Shown: positions 33,001-43,061 of the stretch, in pieces | Position numbering within the stretch: the stretch's first letter is position 1 | How the letters are laid out: each line of letters opens with the position of its first letter | Assembly (NCBI GenBank): GCA_029255685.2 | Contig: CM055312.2 | Location: 2,008,649 to 2,072,648, forward strand | Length of the DNA: 64,000 bases | Source of the DNA: Silene conica | Taxonomy: Eukaryota; Streptophyta; Magnoliopsida; Caryophyllales; Caryophyllaceae | Direction of reading: 5' to 3' | Notes under the pieces: generated by a model | The model's input: only the letters and a program-made list of their open reading frames with translations | Told to the model about the DNA's origin: nothing | The model's database searches: none | Made by a program: the position numbers and the translations under genes

Positions 33001-36000
33001 GACAACGGTGAAGAATATTATCTCACCATCTTTCCTAAGCAAGCATTCTCAGGTATGATTGTATGTACCCACTTGTAGATGATGTTAGCCCAATAGTTCA
33101 GCTATTAAAGTTTATGTTTAACGTCATGTTTGAACTCAATTGCCATTTTTCTTTTTTCATCAACTTCATAGCTGTCGCATCCTTTCCAACTCTGTCTCTA
33201 CTTTTTAATCTCATTATATATGTCATAATGTTTAGGTAATCACTTTTATCTGGTTGTTTACATTGTGTTCTTTGTCATTGCACTTGTTTGTCTCACATGT
33301 AAACAGAACTATGTTAACATTTTTCTTTCTGTTATCTGAAAATGCAGCTCCATCCGTATCACTTCTGCCCTCCTGGACTTGTGCATCCAATAACCGCTCT
33401 TTATGAACTGAGCTATGGTGAGACAGAACTGAAGCAAGGTATGTGAAGGACACCTACAGGGAATCAAAGTAGAGATTCAGCTTGCTGTGATATCTTCTCT
33501 GATTATAGGCAAGGAAACATTGTGTTTGAGCTAGCTTAATTGACCCCACCACATCAAAGAGCTAGCTTTATAGACTTAATGGACCCCACAATACTACATT
33601 TTGTAACAAAGTATGATTGAGATTGCCCACACAGTGTTGTAATTGATGATGATTCATAACTGACTTGAACACGACCCCATATCTCGTTTTACTCCCCTTT
33701 GTCACCATCTAGCTGGCATGGCAATTGTGTCTGTGAGGTACCATGGCTGTTTAAATGTTGCTCCAACTTCATGAGCTTTAATAAATTAAACCAAAAACCG
33801 AACATATGGCGATTCCTTGTCTTTACTCAGGAATATCTACGATTCTATTTATGATGTTTATTTTTTTTCCAATCTGATTGTTGCAGTTGAAGTTAGGAAA
33901 TCCCTTCATCTTAGGCTGGGTCTACCTTCTGACCGCCCTCTTTTACGTATTGCTAATACCCTATGTTTTTCGAAGTCCAGTAACAGTGAACTGGGTTCAG
34001 CTAGAAAAGGTAATTGTTTTCTTTCGACTCTTAATGTCACTAACTCATTTTATTCTTGGCCATCCCACTAGCCATACACATGTTTTTGATGGCAATTATT
34101 TGTCGTCCTCTCTACTCTTCTGGATGTCACTTAAATCTGCCTTCTTTAAGATGTGTCTTGATTGTCTCCAGGTTATCCATTGCTAAGGGATGTCAATGGC
34201 AGCATTCCAAGTAGCGGAGGTCAATAATTTCTTCTTATAGCATTCGCCTTTTTATTCTCGTTAAATCTCCCCATCTCTTTTTTTCCCATTGCGATTAATG
34301 TCAAAATTGTCATGCAGTTTCTGGGGGCCTTGTGTCTTTGGTTCAAGGTTCTTATGAATACCACCACTACCTTCAGGGCGGTTTTGATGACTCAGTAAGT
34401 TTCTGTAGAAGCTTCTAATTAGATTGCTTCATCATTTGGCCCATACATAAATCTTATTTATAAGCACCATTTATGCTAGGTTACATATAGTCAAATATTC
34501 TGAAACTTAATAATTTCTCAATTACATTTGTTTTTGTAGTCTTGTTCTATCAAAGATGCTCGGTGTGACTAATTATTTTTGCCTTATATAAATGTGCAGG
34601 GGTGGGGATGTGCTTATCGCTCTTTGCAAACCATTATCTCCTGGTTTAGACTCCAACATTATACTTCAATTGACGTTCCCACACATAGGTAAGTTTTATT
34701 GATGTATGTAAGCTATTCAAAGTTAAGAAGGAAAATTCCCTTCAGAGCACCAGCAACCAAGGGAAATGAGTTGCCTTTTAGTTTTTTCACCTCTATAAGG
34801 CCTTCCTTATGGTTGTGGGAGAGATAATTTTCTCTTCAAACAAAGAGGCTACCTCCTTCTGCAGAGGTTTTGGTGTTCTTGGTTCAAGTGCATTCTGACT
34901 TTTGCTCAACCTTCTCCCATTCTTAGCTTAACACGTGTCAACTAATTTTGAAAATTAGTTTTTCAGTGGGAATGTTACCTACAGGTTTATATATCAGTTC
35001 AGTTAATGAAAAAAAAAAGAATAATAATAATTGGGTCATTGATCATTTTTTTTGTTGTATGAAAAACGTTTAATATTGACCTACTTTAACAAACGCGTTG
35101 TATTAAGAAGAATTATTATACTTGCATGATTTATATATATATTACTCAATTTTTAACTTCAAATGCTTATATTGATCCGAATTTTTATTTATAATATTTG
35201 TACGAGTATTATATAGAAGTAGAAGAGGAAGATGATGAAGAAATCTCATGGTTGATTGGTTATAGTCTTGTAGAGCTAAAACCTTAAAAGAAAGTGTAAG
35301 ATAGTGGAAAATGATATGGAAGAGAATGACGTTGGGGTGAAAGTTATATAAGAACAAAGAGAAAAAACGAAGGGAAAAGGTTGTCTTATGGATGCTGGTG
35401 CTCTCAAAGCTGTTTGTGCTTCTTCTGTGTTACTCCAACTCTCCGACTTGGTGTCGTGTTTGACACGAGTCGGAGTGTCGGATACGCCGACGCGGCTATT
35501 TTTTTGGTGAATTTTCTGACACGCGACACGGCAGTTGAGTGAAGTGTCGGAGTAACATGGGCTTCTTGTATTGTGAAGTAGGCAACTAGCGGTTGGTAGA
35601 TGTAGAACTCGACACATTTTTCAAAATGAGTTATTAAAAATGGTGTCTTTGTGCTTTCAACACAAAGATAAGGGGGTGGGTACATGTGGACCATGTATTC
35701 CTCTTATCTGACAATGGACAAGAGCTTTCTAATAAGGAACTGGAGTAATATTGATGGATATTGATGTTTTTAAGCCATCGACTTTGTCTATTAGTCTACA
35801 TGACATTGAAGTTCAACATTTGATAATTGTGTGATTATAATAGAGCTTGTGTAATGTGTGGATGTTTTTGTTATGTCAGGGAGATACAGGAGGCGCTAGT
35901 GGAGATTGGTGATAAAGACCCTTCTTTTATCGGTTCCCGTGAATGGATTGGTGCCATTGAGTTGAGCTATGTTCTTGACAAACTCTTGGGTGTAAGTATG

Positions 36001-37720
36001 GGAATATATTTCCTGTATTGGCTTCTGTTAGAACCTGTTTGGTTTTTCTATAAATCATTCCATTATTTTCTTTTAGTGTGAACTTTTTTTCATTTTATAC
36101 CTTATAGCATACATTGAGGACCTGCAAGGGAGTTCTTACACTATTTCCATGATATTTTGTACCTATAGCCATGAAAGACTAATAGTGAAGGAACATAGTG
36201 AATTTTTATTTCTGTGATATATTGAATCGATGATTTGAAACTGGCTACGCTTCTTTTTAATTGTCATGTCACAGTCAGTCGATACACTTCTTGACGCAAT
36301 TTGCAGTAGCCTTGAGGCATTAGGGTAGTGTTGTGTTTGTACTTTGTAGTCATGGAAAAAGGCTTTTTTTTTAAACTATTATGTTTTGCAGTTCAAGATA
36401 ACCCACCCCACTACAAGTACGCATGTTCTTGTACGTTGCGAACCTTAACACTGTACCACGCTTGACAAGAAAAATTATGTTGAGCCTACGTTCTCCTGTT
36501 GGTTTTTTCTAGTGATTTTCTTGGTTTTAGTTTGTGGGAGTGAGGCGCTAGCTAGAGTACTAAGATAACTGCTTTGCATGAAACAGTTGCTCTGTGTATG
36601 TGCACTGGTATCCACAAACTCACAAAGTTAAAATGAACTATCCTTTTGTCTAACAGGTCACATGCAAGGTGATGACACTAAGGTCTGGAGCTGAGTTTCC
36701 TGAGAAATGTCGAGAATTGGCCTTGCATTTTGAGAACCAGGGAACACCCATCATGATTGGTACGTAACACAGTGCTTTCATTTCCAATGCAGCTTAGTGA
36801 GTATCATTTCCAGTGCTTTCATTTCCAATGCAGCTGAAGACTATTCTTCGTATTTATAATATAGTGAAACAAAGTAAAACGAGCAACTAAAATAATGCCG
36901 GTTTTTATTTTGGAGTGCGACAACTTCTATGAGTTGTTTTTGGTGAGTTTCACGACACTCACTAAGGTAATTTTGTATTGGGTGTCTTACATCAGATACA
37001 ACAACGGAGGAGCAGTTTAGCAGGGTAGTCACACAATCATGTTTGTTAGCATCGATGGAATTTATAAATTCCAAAATGGCGGAAGTAATTCACGATTCAG
37101 GAATCATTAAGTATAAAATTGTAATAATGCCAAGGAAATATGTGGCATTTAAACACGATTTTTTTTCTTCTTATATTAAATTTTACTTCGTTTCTCAAAA
37201 CCACTTTAAACTTTATTCTTGATTTATTTTTTTGGGTTTTTATACATGTGATAAGTTCGATTTAAAATCTATAAAACCCCTTTGCCTTTCTTTTTTTGTT
37301 TCACTCCACTTCCGTTTTTTTTTTTTTTTTTTTGAGATGAGAGTTCACTCATGACGGTTCCAAAGGATGATTCATGTCAGCCGACCCCAAAACATTCTGG
37401 GACTAAGGCTCTGATGTTGTTGTAAGCACCTTGTAAAACCATTGATATGAGGATATCACTAAGTTTGTGAATGTATGGCATGAATTGCAGGGGGTGGTGT
37501 CCTGGCGTATACCCTTTTAGGAGTAGACTACAACGATGCTAGTGGAGATTGTGCCTTCTTGATCCTGGATCCTCATTATACTGGCTGTGAAGACATTAAG
37601 AAGATTGTTAATGGCGGTTGGTGTGGTTGGAAAAAGGCTGTTGATAGCAAGGGTAAGGCTTTCTTCCTGGCTGATAAGTTTTATAATTTGCTTTTGCCAC
37701 AAAGACCGAATATGGTTTAA
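30042..37720 (+). CDS. UFSP: UFM1-specific protease, UFSP2 type
   Basis: Twelve exons: 30042-30582, 32232-32500, 32669-32756, 32877-33052, 33348-33438, 33887-34009, 34172-34219, 34318-34394, 34600-34688, 35880-35991, 36657-36759, 37491-37720. They join in phase to 648 residues. The C-terminal C78 peptidase domain has GWGCAYRS with catalytic Cys475, [39 protein letters not shown] and LDPHYTG with Asp599 and His601, ending [10 protein letters not shown] like human UFSP2. The enzyme matures the ubiquitin-like UFM1 precursor and removes UFM1 from targets such as ER-bound ribosomal proteins. The N-terminal half is the plant-type adaptor region. The exon 2 acceptor at 32231 was chosen because only it keeps the phase; a stronger-looking AG at 32214 does not. 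Introns hold a triplicated exon end, a MITE and a SINE. Confidence 0.93.
30532..30936 (+). repeat. Three tandem copies of the end of UFSP exon 1 with its donor site
   Basis: A ~136-bp unit begins inside exon 1 (30532), includes the exon end and its GT donor, and is repeated at about 30668 and 30806. Units 2 and 3 keep the motif GAGCAAGGT(A/G)TAG at the matching donor position but have drifted in coding sequence. They lie in intron 1. Confidence 0.85.
30980..31150. repeat. Purine-rich GGGAAA tract with a pyrimidine-rich partner
   Basis: About 30980-31045 is nearly pure A/G with GGGAAA repeats, and a CCCCTCC-rich stretch follows near 31130. The arrangement could be a decayed MITE with expanded ends, but no clear target duplication was found. 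Confidence 0.45.
35427..35556. mobile_element. MITE with GTGTCGG motifs, intron 9 of UFSP
   Basis: The ends TGTTACTCC and GGAGTAACA are inverted repeats, and the interior is rich in GTGTCGG/GACACG motifs. Related elements lie at 49036-49207 and 56172-56344. Confidence 0.65.
37272..37425 (+). mobile_element. Au-type SINE, 3' part, in intron 11 of UFSP
   Basis: The segment from GAGATGAGAGTTCACTC through GCCGACCCC and GGGACTAAGGCT to TTGTTG is the 3' half of the plant Au SINE family, with its usual TTG tail. Upstream lies a T-rich stretch (AACCCCTTTGCC...) shared with the copy at 46548. The tRNA-like 5' part of Au is not seen. Confidence 0.75.
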
Positions 37721-38500
37721 GCTTGCGCAACATGATCGTTCGGGCACAAAGAGGTATTCAAATACTACGGCAGTAAAGCCGGTGAACCCCATGCATCTCA
37801 CACCAAATGCCATGAGAAAGACACTGATTAGGACGACTTCTTAGATTAGATCTTTTTGTACCGTATCATAATTTATAAATTTATTTATATGTTGGTTATA
37901 AGGCTTTGTTTGGTAAACAATAGATTAATATTGGCATAAGCAATTGTGAAAATAGATTATAAATAACAATTCTATCATAATGTTTGAGTAACATATTATA
38001 GAACCATGAATTTAATTATTATATTACAATTTACATGAATTGCAAAAAGTTATGTGTGATTGCCATGGGAATCTAATTTAAAACAAAACAAAATGAGTAT
38101 TTTAGTTACGGGTTGTTATTTTCCGTTTAGTTTCTATTTTACGTTTGCGTTTACATTTGGTATTTGTACCGGGGCTTATCCCCTTTTTCGCACCAAAAAA
38201 ATAGGGGGTTTAACCAAAATAAAATGAATGACTACTGAGTGCATATGTTTTACTTCTTCCTAGTTGATCATTTCTTCCAGCTTCCTTTGTTTTACATCCT
38301 CTTAGTTGATCATTTCTTCCGGTCTTCCTTTAGTTGATCATTTCTTCCGGTCTTCCTTTTTCATGGTAGTCGGTTTTTTCTCTCCTTTTTTCGGAAGTTT
38401 TATATGGTTCAAATTTATTTGCATGTGAGATAGATTGTTCTGTGTGGTCTAAAATTATTTCCTAATGTCTTGTGCAAAATGAAATGGGAGGAAATGAGTG
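37721..38500. other. 3' flank of UFSP with a short tandem repeat
   Basis: It contains the presumed 3' untranslated region. About 38262-38352 has three direct copies of a ~28-bp unit, TAGTTGATCATTTCTTCC plus a CTTCCTTT-like remainder. No gene is seen. Confidence 0.6.
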
Positions 38501-39605
38501 TATAATACACGTTTTTAGACCCCTAAGCTCCCGGAATAAAAATGCTCCGAAAATCGCATGGATGGTTAATCGAGTCAGATAAAACGGGCACACAAATTTT
38601 CAAAAATAACGGAAGACATTTGACGTTGTCGATATACTATAAACCAGTTTCGGCCGAAAATCGGATAATCGTGTAAAAGCGAGTTAGTTATTTTTTGGGT
38701 ACATAATCGAATAAGATATATCATGACCCGACGTCGGACACGTGCTATGAAACCCAACAGAAAAAAAAGCCCGCTACGACCATACAAAACTGCTCATATT
38801 GAAGTATATAATACACGTTTTATAGGCCTCTGAACACCCGGAACAAAAATGTCTGAAAAGTCCACGGATCGTTACTCGAGTCAAATAAAGCGGACATAAA
38901 AATTATGAAAAACAAAGGAAGACATTTGACGTTGCCGGTACACTATAAATCAGTTTCGGCCGAAAATCGGATAATCGTGTAAAAGCGAGTTATAGCTGAT
39001 ATTTGGATATAAGATCGAATAAGATATCTTATGATGCAACGTCGGACACGTGGTACGAAACCAGCTGGAAAAAACAAGGCTCGCTACGACTACCCGAAAC
39101 GGCTCAAATTGAAGTGTATAATAAATGTTTTTTAAGCCTCTGAACTCCTGGAACAAAATATCCCGAAAATCGCACGGATGGTTAATCGAGTTAGATAAAA
39201 GGGTCACAAAAATTTTCAAAAACAACGGAAGACATTTGACGTTGCCGGTACAATAAACCAATTTTGGCGGAAAATCGAATAATCGTGTAAAAGCGATTTA
39301 AAGTTGATATTTGGGTATAAGATTGAATAAGATACCTCAAGATGCAACGTCGTACATGTGGTATGAAAATCGTGAAATAAAAATGGCCCGATACAACCAC
39401 CCGAAACGGTTCAAATTGAATACACGTTTTTTAGTCCTCTGAACTCCTGAAACAAAAATGTCCGGAAATTGCAAGAATGGTTAATCGAGATTCGAGTCAG
39501 ATTAAGTGGGCAAAAAAAATTCATAAACAACGGAAGACATTTGACGTTGTTTGTATACTATAAACCAGTTTTCGCCGAAAATCGGATAATCGTGTAAAAG
39601 CGAGC
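38501..39605. repeat. Tandem array of ~305-bp units, about 3.6 copies
   Basis: Units start at about 38501, 38806, 39117 and 39419 (last one partial). Each opens with TATAATACACGTTTTT and contains GGAAGACATTTGACGTTG and CGGATAATCGTGTAAAAGCG. Units differ by roughly 10-20 percent. No coding capacity is conserved between units; it reads as a satellite-like array or the subrepeats of a larger element. Confidence 0.85.
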
Positions 39606-39612
39606 AATAAGC

Positions 39613-39930
39613 GGATTATACCACCAGGGGTATACAATTTTCTGTACATATTTTGAGCTTTTTAATAGAAAATTCGAGCTTTATTAGAAAGAATATGAGC
39701 TATATGGTAAAATTTATGAACTCCTTGAGAAAATATTGAGAATCGAAAATTATTATACAACTACAACACAATACATATAAGTTGAACTATATTTTAAATT
39801 TAATATAAATAACTAAAATATAACTCAAAATATTTCAAAAGCTCAACAAATATACACATAAGCTCAATAAAATACACCATGGTTGTACTATGCTATTATA
39901 CATCTGGACGATCTGGTTGTATAATCCTTT
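39613..39930. mobile_element. MITE with GGATTATAC ends
   Basis: The left end GGATTATACCACCAG is matched by CTGGTTGTATAATCC at the right. The interior is AT-rich with GAGCTTTT-like motifs inverted on the two sides. The target duplication is not clear. Confidence 0.65.
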
Positions 39931-41210
39931 TTGTGATTTAATATTTTGGGATATTTTTCAGTGTATCTCTGACTTCTTCAATTTCTTGGTTGTACCCCTT
40001 TATTTTTGAAATTCCGCGATGTACCCCTATACTTCTGACTTATTTTTTCATCATGACCTCTGTCATATTTCCATTAACTTTATTACCATCAAAACAAACG
40101 CACACTAACCTTTATTTTGGTTCATTAATAGTGTACCCTCATTCTATATGAGAAGTATCACAAATCACTTTAATAAGCACAAACTACTAGCTATTAGAAA
40201 ACTTTTGTTTTGAAACTCGAAATGATAATGGAGATTGAATAAATTTGAGTTAAATTCGTATATTATTTAGTGGCTCAATGAGTAATTCGGCTAAGTAATA
40301 TGTAAATGAATAGATTATCGTTTAATTGAATAATAAATAGACGATTTAGAGGTCAATTAAAAAACTAAATTAGCATAGCTAATAAATAAGGTCATGATAT
40401 AAACTATAATATACTGTATAAAGTTTAGGGTTACATCATAAAATTTAAATAATATAGGAGTATACCTTAGAAAACCGAAAACTCGATAGTACACCGTAAA
40501 ATATCTCTAATATTCTTTATTCTCCAACTTATTTACGGTTAGGGTTTGAAAATTTTGAACTCCAAAAAGGTTTTTGATGGTGTACGCCTAACTCTATATA
40601 TTAGTCTATTCCATGACCTTAATTATTATCTTTGCTAATTTAGTGTGTGTTTGGCCTAACTTTTCAAAGTGTTTTTGGGCTTGAAAACACTTTTTGGCCA
40701 AAAACATCATTTATTTATTAGTTAAAAATAATTTCTTACAAACTCAAATATCGTCTTTTTCCTCATAAAAATAGAAGCAACAATTTAATATTTCTGATTC
40801 TTGCAAACTACTCTATTTTTTTTTTTTTTGCAATTTAGGTCAAACATACTCTTAGTTTTTTAGTTGACCTCTAAATCATCTATTTATTATTTCAATTACT
40901 CGATAATTTACTCATTTACATATTAATTCGCTGAATTACACATTAAGCCACTTGTGTAATTTACGTATTTATTATTTCAATTTACTCATTTACATATTTA
41001 TTATTTCAATTACTCGGTAATTTACTCATTTACAAATTTAACTCAAATTCATCAAATGTCCATTAACATTTCGTGTTTCATAACGAAAGTTTTTAATAGT
41101 AGTTTGTACTTATTAAAATGATTTGTGATACTTCTCATATAAAATGGGGATACAATATTAATGAGTCAAAGTAAAGTTAAACATACGGTTGTTTAATAGT
41201 GATAAAGTTA

Positions 41211-42342
41211 TTCTACATAGTAACCCTGTGTTTTTTCAAATTCTACATGGTAACCCTACTTTTCAGAGATCACACATGGTAACCCTCAACTTTATTAATA
41301 TGTATTGCCGTGACCCTTAATTGTTTTTCCGTCAATATTGTCCGTTAAATATGTGACGTGGCAAATTGAATTTTGAGATTTTCTATAAGGTAACCATAAA
41401 TTTTTAAAACTTTTACAACATAACCTTACTTTTTCTACAAATCACATGTGTATAAAAACTTAATCCCTTAATTAATCTTAACTTCGCAATTTTACTTGAT
41501 TACACCTAAATTGTCAAATCCACCTTCACTACCCTTCAATAGACCGAATTTTGAAAAAAAAAACTTCAATAAAAAGCTCATTCGATATCAAAAAATTCTC
41601 AATAAAATACTCTAAATACCATAGTAAAAGTACTTTATATCGAGCATTATAATAATCAATCCCAAATTTAATTCGCAACATTAATCTAATTAAAAAAACT
41701 TTTGTTTTTAAATCCTCAACAACTATATCTCAAAACTAAAAATGTTGTAAACGAAAGCATGCCTTTAATTGTTCGACATATTCACACACTAAAGTTAGGT
41801 ACAATTAAGGAGTAGAGAGTCATTTTTAAACATTAAGCTAAATAGTGGATTTCTTTGTTAATTATTGAACCCGATTTTTGGAGATTTATGGTAATGATAC
41901 TTTGAAGAGATGATGATATTGAGAGTTGACATTCTTTTGAGTAATCGAGTGAAAAACGTGTTAATAATAATAAATTAAGGAAATAAGGGGGTATTTTTAA
42001 GATTATTTCTTTTGTAAAAAACAAATAGAGTTATTTAGTAGGATTAAACAAACAGAGGGTTACCTTGTAGAAAATCTCAAAATCCAATTGGCCACGTTAC
42101 TTACTTAACGGACTAATTTGACGGAGAAAAAGTTAAGGGTCACGGCAATACATATTACTCCCTCCACACACCTATGATCTTCCCATTTCATTAAAATAAT
42201 ACTCACATATAATAGAGAAATGGGAAGATCATAGGTGTGTGGAGGGAGTAACAAAGTTGAGGGTTACCATTTGTATTCACCAAAAAGTAGGGTTACCACG
42301 TAGAATTCAAAAAAACACAGGGTTACCATATAGAATAACCCT
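41211..42342. mobile_element. Nested long-TIR element of ~1.1 kb
   Basis: The left arm starts GTTATTCTACATAGTAACCC and the right arm ends GGGTTACCATATAGAATAAC. The arms match for over 200 bp with repeated GGTAACCCT motifs. It interrupts the right arm of the 39945-42655 fold-back. The interior is non-coding. No clear target duplication was seen, so the superfamily stays open. Confidence 0.7.
42158..42248. mobile_element. Stowaway MITE, near-perfect palindrome
   Basis: The 91-bp element has ends CTCCCTCCACACACC and GGTGTGTGGAGGGAG, with arms of about 32 bp paired perfectly, flanked by TA (42156-42157 and 42249-42250). The opposite arm of the surrounding long-TIR element (near 41311) shows the unfilled TA site. 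Confidence 0.9.
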
Positions 42343-42390
42343 AAATTTAATGAACATATGAAGAGGGATGAAGAAATAAGTAGGAAGTTT

Positions 42391-42545
42391 TGGCGATCGG
42401 AATTAGAGCTTTTGGGTGCGAGATGGAAGTGAAGAACAGAAGACTACAAGGAGTTATCATAGAGCAATTTACCTTGTATTAGATGTAGTCTCATATGTAT
42501 TTTTGTTCTCGATATATATTATGCTTACCTTTTACCAAAAAAAAA
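42391..42545 (+). mobile_element. Short poly-A retroposon with 13-bp target duplication
   Basis: A ~150-bp sequence ending in TTACCTTTTACC plus an A run is flanked by AAGTAGGAAGTTT on both sides (42378-42390 and 42544-42556). This is the mark of LINE-mediated insertion. It is probably the 3' tip of a LINE, since plant L1 ends of this style are common, but no coding part is present to confirm that. Confidence 0.75.
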
Positions 42546-42656
42546 GTAGGAAGTTTATGAGTACAATAGTACATCATAGAACTTCAAAAATATAGGTATA
42601 CAACCTAGAAAATCAAAAAACTTACGATATAACAGAGAATATCCGAATAAAAAAAT

Positions 42657-43061
42657 GGGAGTATTAGATTGTTTGAACCATTTGTTTACCATTCTATTTT
42701 CAAACATTCGGTAACTTAATCTATCAACATTCATTTAGATTTTCAATAATAATATTTTATAAATAATCTCATCCGTTTTTATTTATGGTGAAATCAAAAG
42801 TAAATAAATAAACACGAACAATTCGAAAAAAAGAAGAATGAGAATTGGAGGTATGAGTTGGGTAACAACTTTAAGTGACAAGACTCACTATCCGTTTTCG
42901 GCTTCTGACTCGAGAATTTGTGTTTATACATTCAGTGCTTTGTAATGTTGACTGAATTCACACTTACTTTCATTCATTTCTCCACCATTTCTTTCTTCTC
43001 TCTTCTCCTTCTTCTTCTTCTCCTTCCAGGGTTTCAATTCTACCAATCTGCTATATCAACC
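42657..43061 (+). promoter_or_regulatory. Presumed promoter and 5' leader of the TPR gene
   Basis: The sequence turns pyrimidine-rich (CTTCTTCTTC repeats, 42960-43030) just before the ATG, a common plant leader feature. No convincing TATA box was assigned. Confidence 0.4.

Larger units (their letters stand above)
39945..42655. mobile_element. Large fold-back (long inverted repeat) element with insertions
   Basis: The left arm (about 39945-40380) reappears inverted in two right-hand blocks, 40860-41210 and 42560-42655, separated by the nested element at 41211. Matching landmarks include ATGAGAAGTATCACAAATCA on the left against TGATTTGTGATACTTCTCAT on the right. No transposase was found. Total ~2.7 kb with ~1.1 kb inserted. 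Confidence 0.6.

Noticed and set aside
38575-39400. Minus-strand open frames in the 305-bp array
   Set aside because: They are frames of the same repeat unit, not conserved between units beyond DNA identity, and resemble no protein family.
42918-43061. N-terminal extension of the TPR protein from an upstream in-frame Met
   Set aside because: It would encode a Leu/Phe/Ser-rich stretch from a CTTCTT leader, unlike the family; the MEDKKQ start at 43062 is more plausible.
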